Below are positions 10,001 to 18,984 of a stretch of DNA of 64,000 bases, one piece after another. Below the pieces are notes generated by a model that worked only from the letters and a program-made list of their open reading frames with translations, ran no database searches and had not been told where the DNA came from. The first letter of the stretch is position 1. The number at the start of each line of letters is the position of its first letter. Where the stretch lies: the NCBI GenBank assembly GCA_949317995.1, contig OX439046.1, forward strand, positions 74,850,286 to 74,914,285, in the 5' to 3' direction. Both the position numbers and the translations under genes were made by a program. Source of the stretch: Acholoe squamosa. Its lineage: Eukaryota > Annelida > Polychaeta > Phyllodocida > Polynoidae.

Positions 10001-11818
10001 TCACAAACTATTCTAAATGAGAAAAGGGTCACAGGAAACAAACCTACCAAAACCCCTAGTGCCAGGAAAAATGTCACAAAAGACACTGCATCTACTAAAT
10101 CAAAGAACTCTGAGACAAAGAAGAATGACAAAAAGCAAATTGTGCCTTTGAAGAAAAAGGTTGCCACTCCCACCAAGGCGAGAATAGGCCCTCCAAAGGA
10201 GCCTACACACCAAAACAAGAGTGACACACCCCAACAAAAGGCACAAGATAGGCCAATAGTCGATGAAAAAGAAAAAGAAAGAGACAGAATAAAACAACAT
10301 GTGCTAGATATAAATCAATTACTGGATCAGATTCCCGACACATCCATCTCAGGTACAAACCTTGGCTTGGAACAAAGGAAGGACAAGGAACTATTGCCCC
10401 TCATACAATATCTTGAGGATGGGACCTTGCCTGCACCAAAAGCACAAGGAAATAGAATCATCAACCAAGGCCAGACATACACCTTGGTAAATGGTACATT
10501 AGTCCATATATGCCCCATAAATTGGAGAAAAACCAATACTGTACCACTTCAAATTGTTATACCACAGCAATGGGTAACAAGTACACTACAGTATTTCCAT
10601 GACTCACCTACTGGCGGCCATCTTGGTTCAAGTAGAATGCTGTCAGCACTCCGACCTAGGGTATATTGGAAGTCTATGCTAGCAGACACAACAAAATATG
10701 TTTCCACCTGCCACACATGCCTCACAGCAAAAAGGCAAGTACACTCACACAAAACACCAATGACAGTGAGAGAGTACATGGCTTCACCAATGAAGTTCCT
10801 AAACCTCGACGCGGTGGGGCCACTTCCCACAACTGCCAGGGGAAACAAACATATACAAGTCTGCATAGATTATGCTACCAGATATGCAACAGCTTGGGCT
10901 ACTACTGACTTAAAAGCTGAGACAACAGCAGCAGAGTTCTACAAGAATATAATTTGTCATCATGGAACACCAGCCACTCTTCAAACAGACAATGGAACAT
11001 GTTATACAGGTGCAAAGTTCACAAAGTTAACTAAACACCTCAAGATCAAACATAAATTCTCCTCACCATACAGGCCACAATCAAATGGGCTTGTAGAGAG
11101 ATTCAATGCTAGCATAGGCACAGCGCTCAGAGCATTTTGCTCAAAGCACCAAAACAATTGGGACTCATTTATTGAACCCATAACCTTTGCATTAAACAAC
11201 ACTGAATCCCAAACCACAGGATTCACCCCTTTCTTCCTACTCCATGGAAGAAACCCAGCCACCCCAATGGACTTAGGGCTGGGAATACAGGAAGACGTAT
11301 CCACCGTAGCAGACCATGTAGCTAACATGATAACGAATCAAGATACCTCTAGGAGGAAAGCTATAGAAAGGGTCGCCAAGCTACAAAAGGAAAGGAAGGA
11401 TAGATATGATAAGAAACTTACACCACAGGAAATCAAGGTCACCGACATGGTGTACCTAAACATACCAAGAATCCTGACCAACACAGAGTGTAAGAAACTT
11501 CAACCCCTTTTTATGGGACCATATGTTGTAGTAGATAGACCTAGTTTGACAAGTGCCAAACTCAAAAACTTGGACACCAATCTATTGGTGGCCAGACCAG
11601 TGCACATAGACAGACTGAAAAAGGTTGTGGCTGTCAGAAACAATGAATTTGCACACAGGCTTATTCCACATGAGGCCAAATACTACAACAAAATTGTAAG
11701 GAACAAAAATGATATCACCCTTACAAGAGAAACCACAGGCATAGGCCCTATCAAGCCTAGGCCTGCACACCACATACTAAGAAAAACATCTAGGTGTGGT
11801 GCAGTTTCAAGAAATTAG
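7088..11818 (+). CDS. Gypsy-type Pol: protease, RT, RNase H, integrase (fossil element)
   Basis: An open frame of 1576 residues. The aspartic protease motif LVDTGAT is near residue 78. Reverse transcriptase spans about 400-620 with FSKLDAQQGFFQIPI and YLDD near 543. RNase H starts near 691 (TDASNVSLGAVLSQ). A long polar Lys/Pro/Thr-rich linker fills about 830-1090. The integrase has an HHCC zinc-binding region near 1170-1215 and a catalytic core with LDAVGP near 1240, TDNGT near 1300 and VERFN near 1335. Domain order RT-RNase H-integrase places it in Ty3/gypsy. The unusually long linker between RNase H and integrase is the main oddity. Confidence 0.9.
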   Translation: MHCDTPKTNNQSGSTRIQPETIASANLPSNRQRRPSVIHITPPDSSSKDTGESTKLSIVLLQNGCINANLYDVSDVQCLVDTGATITCVRQSFLMDLQKRFHIQLRKSKINIHLADGSVCHVRHSAMLNFRIQGVRFQYQFAVIPNLTQPVVLGTDFLSTTKSQIEFNVDPEQILKPIRAVRDFTIPPFSELAVLGKVTSTQSLQGKTGVVDNLQRNNNAPYLVQRAAVTPRENNEHPLVLLNTSRRPHKIKKGAIIALFQEVKESDLEKPQQVSDTTPHADQSISAIRPEDVPQFSDTDSDCESTYADPEPNSIRLSEIAAIHSEAHDLEPELEENVPPKSVLTSKDQHDRLESLLTKYDDIFVGKDGDIGATHLYTHSIHVKPEAVPCHFLPYRQTPEKQAAIGEECESLVQQGILRECAEGPWASRSFLVQKSSGGHRLVTDFRYLNQNTINQALSTPRADDTLDMLGSLRPRVFSKLDAQQGFFQIPIRQEDQHKTTFIANDKKYVYERMPMGLATAPAGFCHLVTLILNKLKYKCALPYLDDILVLSPSIEQHFHDLEDVFNSLRVGKLKLKKSKCEYFIDRIDFLGMRVTPKGLQPSPTKVESIKTFPTPKSVKNVRSFTGLCQYFKKFIKGYAQIARPLYDLQTHLKAFVWTEEADNAFKTLKHALCTNALLRYPNYEKEFSLATDASNVSLGAVLSQRDNEGVLRPVAFAGRTLSKHERNYNTTERELLGVVYRVLHFRHYLETRHFQLYTDHAALIPLLTNTGLTHRWARWALDIQQFSFTIQHVKGDDNIPPDAMSRREYPDSGPMTNPPPPPRRVRAASRTKFAKVTKKVPFKRDDPPNTIERPETPIRGILKQSTHYVFCHCEREYSQLFPDNDFEPIEFSSLNQMVKATPKEPPFTPPDSEDEDSEDTIYAITQATSKSVRFFEPMQGEETSNHLCPMTTRSKTKEMIQEGTPKPPTQSQTILNEKRVTGNKPTKTPSARKNVTKDTASTKSKNSETKKNDKKQIVPLKKKVATPTKARIGPPKEPTHQNKSDTPQQKAQDRPIVDEKEKERDRIKQHVLDINQLLDQIPDTSISGTNLGLEQRKDKELLPLIQYLEDGTLPAPKAQGNRIINQGQTYTLVNGTLVHICPINWRKTNTVPLQIVIPQQWVTSTLQYFHDSPTGGHLGSSRMLSALRPRVYWKSMLADTTKYVSTCHTCLTAKRQVHSHKTPMTVREYMASPMKFLNLDAVGPLPTTARGNKHIQVCIDYATRYATAWATTDLKAETTAAEFYKNIICHHGTPATLQTDNGTCYTGAKFTKLTKHLKIKHKFSSPYRPQSNGLVERFNASIGTALRAFCSKHQNNWDSFIEPITFALNNTESQTTGFTPFFLLHGRNPATPMDLGLGIQEDVSTVADHVANMITNQDTSRRKAIERVAKLQKERKDRYDKKLTPQEIKVTDMVYLNIPRILTNTECKKLQPLFMGPYVVVDRPSLTSAKLKNLDTNLLVARPVHIDRLKKVVAVRNNEFAHRLIPHEAKYYNKIVRNKNDITLTRETTGIGPIKPRPAHHILRKTSRCGAVSRN

Positions 11819-12555
11819 AAACAGATTGAGATACCAAAAGAACATAAGATTTTCAAAATATATTACAAATTCTCTTCATCCACACATAAGACATGTGTGA
11901 CTGATAATGAATTACTTATATGTATATAAAGCCAATCAAATTTGTAAATATATCAGTAGGTTATTGCCTCTGAATGGTCAAAGACTGGGACCCTCCAAGT
12001 AAAGCAGACATGAAGTCTAAGAAGAGTAAGGGTAACACAATGGAGTGTCTAAAGCCTAATCCCCACATGAAAGAGCGCGCTATGCCAACACAGCAGTCTA
12101 TAGAGATCAATTGACCTTATAAGCTACACTCAGACAACTGTCTAGACGGTCATGAATGGCTGTCCTGGATGACAGGAGGAGCTAATTACCAGTACACAGA
12201 TTACACAATAGAACCCCACAGGTGCAGACACTGGAGATCAAGGCCTTGACTCCAGAGACACAATACCAGGCCCACAATGGATGTGGGTAGGGTAGGCTAC
12301 ATAAGAAGCACTGTGGACCATAGCCCACCATCAGTCTTCATCCAGCTGCAGTCTGGAACACAAGTCTACAGGACCCCACTTGGGAATTAGCCAGCCCACT
12401 TCTCCATTAGGAGAGACTGCACTAGGATAAAGAACACACCTACTTCACCTTCAACCTGACCTTACCATTTACTGGTCAATCTCTATAGACTCACCGGACA
12501 TATTGCCAAGATAGCTCAATCTTGCAAAGGTACAGTTTGAACCACTTCATTTAAA
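11819..12555 (+). other. Pol-env spacer of the gypsy-type element
   Basis: About 740 bases without a convincing frame separate pol from env. In errantiviruses env is expressed from a spliced subgenomic RNA, so an acceptor would be expected here. I did not identify it with confidence. Confidence 0.4.
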
Positions 12556-15270
12556 GTGTTACACCATACACTTAGACTTTACCAGCACCAAATCACTACA
12601 AATTTGACAAGACTTTTAACAGCAAACTTGCTTTACACAAGCACCATGGGGAGACTGAGAGTTTCACCCATACTGCTAACTATGCTGTTATTATATACTA
12701 TAGAACCACTTACTGCAGGTTATACACCTGTGGTGAGACAAAACATAGGAGTAGTATTCAAACCTAGCCCTCAACCATTGGTCAATGGACATACAACCAC
12801 AACACTGTTGTTAGCTATCCCCTACAAGATACCTCGGGCACCCGTTACCCAAGGATCCATAAGGGATAGGATACTCCATTTGACCACTCCTACTCTACAA
12901 GATCATACCTCTGGTCAAATTATCCAACAAGCCAAAGAGCTTGACACCTTGCTGGAAATTGCAGACAAGGAGATAAATGAAACATTAGCCTCCATCAAAT
13001 TGTTCCTATCCAACCCCATAAACACATTGGACAAGGCCAAAAGAGAGGCCATACTGGGTTTTCTAGCACCCCTGTTACGCGGTGTGCTAGGTCTAGCCAC
13101 AGTGGAAGATGTGAACCAAGTAATGGGACAGCTCAAGAACATAGATGAAATACTAAGAAAATTTGCTAAACAAGATCAGGAAGCAGCTAGTCTCATTGAA
13201 AAGATCACAGACAGACAAGATAAGTTTGTTAAAGCATACATCCAAGATAAGAAGGTACTGGACAGCACAATCAACACCATAGGTGACACCGTCAACCTGT
13301 GGGCCTCTAACATGTCCAGGTCACTTGACTCATATTCAAGGCACGAGAAAACTCAAAGGGAAAAGATGCAAGTATTAAATGATGCATTAATTATCATAGC
13401 AGCAAGAATGAATACAGTTCAATCACTGCAAAGGACAAATGCAGCCCTGAGGATGCTATCATCAGGAATCCTAACCCCTGATATAGTACCACCCTCAGAC
13501 CTTGCTAGATACTTAATTGACATTAATAACAAGCTTAGGATTACACACCCTGGAGCACAAGTCGCAATTAATGACTTAGATTTCTATTATTCACAGAAGC
13601 TGACCTCATACACTTACTCAGCTCACCATATATATATTCATCTGGACATTATAATTCAATCTACCACCTCTACCTTCAAACTGTACCAAATGATTACATC
13701 ACCCATGCCTATAGACACACAGGAGACCCCCACCAGAGGAGTCACCAAATTGCAAACCACAACTGAGTTTCTAGCAGTATCTTACGACGAATCATTATTC
13801 ATCAAATTGGACTCAGCAGATATGCAGGCACGTGAAGGTACTACAGTAAAGGTATGCAGAGATGTAAATGGTAGAATTTATAAACACAGGCCTACATGCC
13901 CTGTAGCCATTTTTACTAACCAGGCTCAACAGATTAAGGAACATTGCAAGTTTACAGTTTCACCACTGCAAACACCTACCACCCATGCTATTTCCATTTC
14001 TGAAGATGAGTATCTGGTCACTACTAATGAACCCCATTACTTTATCAACTGCCATGGTAAAACGTCTGAAACTCGAAAAGCACAGTCCTACTCAATCATA
14101 GGTGTACCCTGTGGGTGCACAATCAGTGTAGGAGAATTTTCTCTTCCAAACACAAGGTTGCCCTGTAACTCAACCTTATCATTTCACTACATTCTCAAGA
14201 AAATTAATTTACCATTCATGGCAGCACTTAACCGAATTACTGAAACCAAACCAGATGAAAGAGAGAATCTTCCAAATTTCCCAGTAGTAAACCTTTCTAG
14301 AACCTTAGAAAAACTACAGGAAAATCCAATCATGGGTGATATTACTCAACTAAACCTAGAGCCCTTTGCCAAAACACTATTAAAAGATGCCTCCAACCTT
14401 GATAAGGCAATGGAAACACGCTACGTAGAATCATACCTACGTCGAGTTACAGAGCATCCAATCTTCCAAAGCTTAGGACTCATCCTAGGGATATCAGCTC
14501 ACATTTTTATAGTATACATACTACTCAAATTATACAGACTAGGAGGGACTGTAGCCTACCTGCCTACAGCCAAAGCATTCAGACTAGTCACCGAGCTGCC
14601 CCTACACAAATTGCTCCCAGATAAGAATCCTACCAAACTAACCCCTACAGAGGAAGCCCACACCCCTTTCCTCACAATTCAGGAAACCCACACCCTGATA
14701 ATTGCTATATTATTCACCCTGACCATCTACTCAGCCTACAGAATAATGAAGTACCTTAAGAAATTTGCACAGACACACTGTGGCAAAGAAAATGTGGCCA
14801 AGCGCACAAATCCCACAATATATTTTAAAATATATGGTGGAGACTCAAACTTCGCGCTACCCTTGAGGCCAATACCACATGAATTTGATGAGATTAAATC
14901 AGCAGCTGCCCCAACCTATAAGGATATAGTGGTTAAAACCTACCCACTACCTAAGGCTATATTTACCTGGAATGGACCAGCAGTTATAACAACACAGAGA
15001 GGAGAATTTGCTTATCACCTCCCTCAGGTGATACACCTACCTTGGCGCACTAGGTTCAGTACCATACCAGCCCTTAAAAACAAAGGACTGTACTACTCCA
15101 TGCTTCTCCAGAATGATTGTGGCACCAGCCCGGTGACCATGACAGCACTGGAAAATACAACAGATATAATTATTGACGAACACCAGGAGGAGACCGCAAG
15201 GTCAAACATGCAGACTATTGCTAATTTTCTAAACCACCAGCCCTCCCCGGTGACTGTGGAAACAGCCTAG
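12556..15270 (+). CDS. Envelope-like glycoprotein of the gypsy-type element (fossil)
   Basis: An open frame of 904 residues. The likelier start is the internal Met at 12646, which has ACCATGG context and begins a signal peptide (MGRLRVSPILLTMLLLYTIE). Around residue 160 a basic KAKR site is followed by a Gly/Leu-rich hydrophobic stretch and then helical, heptad-like sequence, resembling F-type fusion proteins of errantiviruses and baculoviruses. Cysteines cluster in the C-terminal half of the ectodomain. Hydrophobic segments near residues 640-665 and 712-731 are candidate membrane anchors, with a tail of about 170 residues. The F-protein relation is inferred from layout; it was not tested by alignment. 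Confidence 0.65.
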   Translation: MLHHTLRLYQHQITTNLTRLLTANLLYTSTMGRLRVSPILLTMLLLYTIEPLTAGYTPVVRQNIGVVFKPSPQPLVNGHTTTTLLLAIPYKIPRAPVTQGSIRDRILHLTTPTLQDHTSGQIIQQAKELDTLLEIADKEINETLASIKLFLSNPINTLDKAKREAILGFLAPLLRGVLGLATVEDVNQVMGQLKNIDEILRKFAKQDQEAASLIEKITDRQDKFVKAYIQDKKVLDSTINTIGDTVNLWASNMSRSLDSYSRHEKTQREKMQVLNDALIIIAARMNTVQSLQRTNAALRMLSSGILTPDIVPPSDLARYLIDINNKLRITHPGAQVAINDLDFYYSQKLTSYTYSAHHIYIHLDIIIQSTTSTFKLYQMITSPMPIDTQETPTRGVTKLQTTTEFLAVSYDESLFIKLDSADMQAREGTTVKVCRDVNGRIYKHRPTCPVAIFTNQAQQIKEHCKFTVSPLQTPTTHAISISEDEYLVTTNEPHYFINCHGKTSETRKAQSYSIIGVPCGCTISVGEFSLPNTRLPCNSTLSFHYILKKINLPFMAALNRITETKPDERENLPNFPVVNLSRTLEKLQENPIMGDITQLNLEPFAKTLLKDASNLDKAMETRYVESYLRRVTEHPIFQSLGLILGISAHIFIVYILLKLYRLGGTVAYLPTAKAFRLVTELPLHKLLPDKNPTKLTPTEEAHTPFLTIQETHTLIIAILFTLTIYSAYRIMKYLKKFAQTHCGKENVAKRTNPTIYFKIYGGDSNFALPLRPIPHEFDEIKSAAAPTYKDIVVKTYPLPKAIFTWNGPAVITTQRGEFAYHLPQVIHLPWRTRFSTIPALKNKGLYYSMLLQNDCGTSPVTMTALENTTDIIIDEHQEETARSNMQTIANFLNHQPSPVTVETA

Positions 15271-15875
15271 GCTGCCCCACAACCTAGACTGCCCCCAGTC
15301 CACCACCAGGAGATACTGAGATGACACATCTCACACATGACACACACCTCCACTGTCAATGAAATTATCAAAGTATTAGAAAATTTTTTTTAGAGAATAT
15401 ACACAGCCACTTGTTAATGTATAATATGAAAATCTATGGTATTCTCACAAAATCGATGATTAATGCGCGCATATACGCGCAAAATTGCGAAATTGCAAAT
15501 TACAAATTGTAAATCGTACAAATCTAACATTAATATACATGAATGCAGGTAGATAACTAAGACAGTTCTTGTACCCACTAGCACTTGTATACTATACCAA
15601 GGTTTACTTAAAGTAACACACCTTAGGTATCCAAGAAAATTGTTGGAAAAAAGGTGTGATATAATGCATTATATGAGTATTAGTAAGGTACCGGTATATG
15701 TGTCCCACCAGCAGCCTATTTGGTGCTGCCCCCTGGAGGTCTATGTCTTAACTACTACCACTGCCACCTTAGCTACACTGTTGTAGCAACCGCAGTTCCT
15801 CCTCCACCTCACCCACACTCAGTATCTACTGGTTTTGGTGTTTGAATTTTGTCTAAATATTAGACAGGATCGGTT
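15271..15875. other. Noncoding junction between gypsy-type and DIRS-type elements
   Basis: AT-rich from about 15360 to 15560, including alternating GCGCGCATATACGCGC, then pyrimidine-rich sequence leading into the next frame. This probably contains the gypsy 3' untranslated region and the left end of the DIRS-type element. The boundary could not be placed and no terminal repeat was matched. Confidence 0.4.
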
Positions 15876-16850
15876 ATGCCAGGTGAAAAATTTTGCTTTA
15901 AATGTGGAAAGCATCACCTAGCCCCAGTTGGGAAAAAGTGTATAGGACCGATTGTTGGTGATTTACACCACAAAACCAGCAGGAGTGGAGTGAGTGGAGC
16001 GGTAGCCCAGGGAGCCATTGTTCAACCGGAGGAGTTCCAGAAGGGAACCCCAACTAGCATTATGGCTGAAGGTATGGACGACATCCCAGTAGTTCAAGAC
16101 GAGGAGGAAAAAGAACTGATCAGACAGTTCCAACAGGTTCAATGTGATAACCGCAAGAAAGCCCTCAAAGAGAGACTCAGACTACTGGAGGAGCAGGGAG
16201 CAGTGGGAGTACCTGGAGTCGGCCTGCCTGGAGGCGGCCCCCCTGGAGGCGGTGCTTCAGGGACCAAAGGTTTATCAGCTGAGGAGTTGGAGAAGGAGAA
16301 GAGTAAGTGGAGCTACACTGAATACTTCCATCCCCTTATTAAAAAGGAACCTACATACCAGGAGTTCATGGTAGCTGCTTTATCTTGGGGCGCCGAATCC
16401 GAGGGCGCCACAGCGGACGAGCTGCGGGGATACCTGTCACACTTGGCCTACATAGCCGAGAAAGCCGCCGAGAAGGATGCCTACATAGATTCCTCCCATG
16501 TTGATTATGATGCCGGTGTTAGGAAAAAGTGTTTATCTAAAGGCTGGCATGCTTTCTCACGAGGAGATGTGGAAGTTTCTATGTCTAAATATGGATTTAC
16601 TTCCACCGAGGCCTACCGGGAACAGCGTGAGAAGACGGCCGCCAACACTAAACCTTCGTCCAAGGGAGCATCTAGTGATTCTAAAGGGAAGCGCCGCAAG
16701 CCTAAGGCGTCCTCTGCCGATGGAGAGTCTAAGGGCTGTCTCAAGTGGAACTTCGAGGAGGATTGCGAAAATAAGAACTGCAAATATGCACACGAATGCC
16801 GCAAATGTGGGGATAGCAAACATAAGGCTCCCAAGTGCAAGAAACAGTGA
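15876..16850 (+). CDS. Gag-like ORF1 of a DIRS/Ngaro-type element (fossil)
   Basis: The frame encodes 324 residues. A Cys/His cluster opens the protein (CFKCGKHHLAPVGKKC), a Gly/Pro-rich run follows (GVGLPGGGPPGGGASG, about 111-126), and the C-terminus carries Cys and His spaced C-x8-C-x4-C-x3-H-x-C-x2-C-x4-H-x4-C at about residues 288-322. This is a CCCH-type finger running straight into a zinc knuckle. The same spacing occurs in the ORF1 of the element at 56.8 kb, which links the two as relatives. Role in the family: Gag-like RNA binding. Confidence 0.65.
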   Translation: MPGEKFCFKCGKHHLAPVGKKCIGPIVGDLHHKTSRSGVSGAVAQGAIVQPEEFQKGTPTSIMAEGMDDIPVVQDEEEKELIRQFQQVQCDNRKKALKERLRLLEEQGAVGVPGVGLPGGGPPGGGASGTKGLSAEELEKEKSKWSYTEYFHPLIKKEPTYQEFMVAALSWGAESEGATADELRGYLSHLAYIAEKAAEKDAYIDSSHVDYDAGVRKKCLSKGWHAFSRGDVEVSMSKYGFTSTEAYREQREKTAANTKPSSKGASSDSKGKRRKPKASSADGESKGCLKWNFEEDCENKNCKYAHECRKCGDSKHKAPKCKKQ

Positions 16851-16982
16851 CTAGATAATTCTCTTGTTGATAATCTATGCTCCCCCAGTGTTCAGTCTAC
16901 CGCGACTGGTGTTTGTATCCCTCATTCTGATTGGTTTAAACTGGTCACACCCCCGTCCTCTCCTCCAATCAGTGAACCTCTT

Positions 16983-18860
16983 GTGGCAAGAGTCAGGGCA
17001 GAGTCACAAAATGGCCGCGCCCAGGGAGGAGTGGATGAGGGAACCGGTTACACCGAATTCTGTGAGTTTAATGTCTTTTACACTTGTATTGATGGTACTT
17101 GTGCATGTAAATTCATGGTTAATGAAGTGGAGGTACAGTTAAAGCCTTGTAGATTGTTTGGTGAGTGTTTCATGCGCGGGGAGATAGATGTAGACTGGGA
17201 ATGGTTGATGTACAACAGTTGCTTTGGGGCTAGAGTGATTGACCCAGATTGTGAATTCCAATATGAAGGTGCAAATTATATCAGTGAAGGTAGCGACCAC
17301 GATGTAGTTAGTAAGAAATTGACATCTGAATTAGAACAAGGGTTTATCTCAAGAGTGAATCACCCTATGTATTGTACTCATCCTATAGGGGGTGTCCCTA
17401 GGGATGATGGTTCTATTAGAGTTATAATAGATTGCTCCTCACCCAAGAAGGGTAATGTCAATGATTATGTTAATACTACCAGTGAGAAGTTCTCATACAA
17501 AACTGTCGACGATGTGGCGGATAATTTATGCCCTGGGGACTACTTGTGTACCATAGACATCAAGGATGCCTATAGAGCCATCCACATCCACCCTGAGAGT
17601 AGCAAATTTCAGGGTTTATGCTGGGATTTTGGTAATGGGCCTGAATACCTCAGAGATAACCGCCTGTCAATGGGTCTAAGCTCATCCCCCTATGTGTTTA
17701 ACCGCACTTCTGATTTCATCACTCGATGTTTAAGTAGGGCAGGTTATAATAACTGCGTAAATTACCTTGACGACTTCTGCATATGGGAGAATACTAAGGA
17801 AAATTGTGAAAAGGCTCAGAGGTCTTTAATCCATATCCTCCGTCAGTTAGGGTTTTATGTGAGTTTCAAGAAATGTAGCCCGGCATCTAGATGTACCAGA
17901 TTCTTGGGAATTGACATAGACACAGATGACATGGAGCTAAGGCTCCCCAGTGACAAATTGTTGAGAGTTCAGAAATTAGTGAACAAATTCTGCAATCTGA
18001 AGAAATCAACAAAAAATGACATTGATGAACTTGCAGGCTTATTATCACACTGCAGCAAAGTTGTACGCGGCGGTAGAACCTTTTGTCGTAGGATCTATGA
18101 CCTGTCTTCTTCCATTCACTCACGTTATGCAAAATTGTCTCTGACTGAATCCTTCAGAGAGGACGTTAGGTGGTGGAGGGATTTTCTCCCTAAGTTTAAT
18201 GGGAAGGCAAAGGTATTATACCGTAATGATGACATGATTAGCATGTATACCGACGCCAGTGGTAATGGCTATGCTGCCTACCACGCTGGGGATTGGCTAG
18301 CTGCCACTTTCAAAGGAAAAGAAAAATCTTCAATTCTGGAATCAGCTACTGATCATAAAGTGGAAGCCCCAGAAGAGCATGTTATTGACAACATAAATGT
18401 CCTTGAGATGATCCCCGTGGTAGACGGATTGAAAAGGTGGGCTGACAGATGGAGGAATCGTCGGATTTGCCTTGTAACAGACAATACGCAGGTGCTATAT
18501 GCAGTTAGGACTGGGAGAAGCAAGAATAAGCACACAATGTCTATGCTTCGGGAGTTCTTTTGGTTATCTGCGGACCATAACTTTTATGTTGAGGTAGTTT
18601 ATATTAACACTAAACACAACAAGGTTTGTGATAGCCTGAGCAGGCTCAATGAGCCCGAGGCTATCAAAACTTTGGTCCACGAAATGTCTGAGTCTTCTTT
18701 GTGCTGTTATGATTTGTTCTGTAGAAATGGAAACACTGGAGAAGGAAGCAGAGGTGATAATCCGCATGCACTATGCCCCAGCAAGCAAACATGCTCAGGT
18801 ATGGTAAGATATAGAAACTCGGAAATGTACTTATACCCAGGAGAAAATTGTTTATACTGA
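16983..18860 (+). CDS. Reverse transcriptase/RNase H of a DIRS/Ngaro-type element (fossil)
   Basis: The frame encodes 625 residues. The reverse transcriptase carries GGVPRDDGSIRVIIDCS, CTIDIKDAYRAIHI, RLSMGLSSSPYVFNR and VNYLDDF (near 258). RNase H follows with MYTDASGNGYAAY near 420 and VTDNTQ near 499. The VNYLDD form and the RNase H type match the DIRS order, and the sequence is closest within the window to the element at 57.9 kb. No tyrosine-recombinase frame is visible next to it, so this copy looks incomplete. Confidence 0.8.
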   Translation: MARVRAESQNGRAQGGVDEGTGYTEFCEFNVFYTCIDGTCACKFMVNEVEVQLKPCRLFGECFMRGEIDVDWEWLMYNSCFGARVIDPDCEFQYEGANYISEGSDHDVVSKKLTSELEQGFISRVNHPMYCTHPIGGVPRDDGSIRVIIDCSSPKKGNVNDYVNTTSEKFSYKTVDDVADNLCPGDYLCTIDIKDAYRAIHIHPESSKFQGLCWDFGNGPEYLRDNRLSMGLSSSPYVFNRTSDFITRCLSRAGYNNCVNYLDDFCIWENTKENCEKAQRSLIHILRQLGFYVSFKKCSPASRCTRFLGIDIDTDDMELRLPSDKLLRVQKLVNKFCNLKKSTKNDIDELAGLLSHCSKVVRGGRTFCRRIYDLSSSIHSRYAKLSLTESFREDVRWWRDFLPKFNGKAKVLYRNDDMISMYTDASGNGYAAYHAGDWLAATFKGKEKSSILESATDHKVEAPEEHVIDNINVLEMIPVVDGLKRWADRWRNRRICLVTDNTQVLYAVRTGRSKNKHTMSMLREFFWLSADHNFYVEVVYINTKHNKVCDSLSRLNEPEAIKTLVHEMSESSLCCYDLFCRNGNTGEGSRGDNPHALCPSKQTCSGMVRYRNSEMYLYPGENCLY

Positions 18861-18984
18861 CAAAGCTCTACCACAAAAATTGCATTTGAAGCACTCCCCA
18901 TTACTTCAAATCCTCTTACAAACAGTATACAACTCCAAAATAAGGTAAAAATTGTATAAATTGTACATTCCCTCGGCGAAATGA

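Larger units (their letters stand above)
6345..15300 (+). mobile_element. Ty3/gypsy-type element with envelope gene (fossil)
   Basis: Three plus-strand reading frames follow each other: a gag-like frame (6345-6983), a long pol frame (7088-11818) and an envelope-like frame (12556-15270), the layout of errantivirus-like Metaviridae. Pol and env are long and open, suggesting a fairly young copy. Paired terminal repeats were not found and the gag portion is short, so the element does not look complete. An LTR-like block at about 19.0-20.3 kb could be its displaced 3' end, with the DIRS-type region (15.9-18.9 kb) inserted between. Confidence 0.8.

Noticed and set aside
10100-10300. Minus-strand Phe/Leu-rich frames inside pol
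   Set aside because: Shadow frames of the Lys-rich linker of the pol gene.
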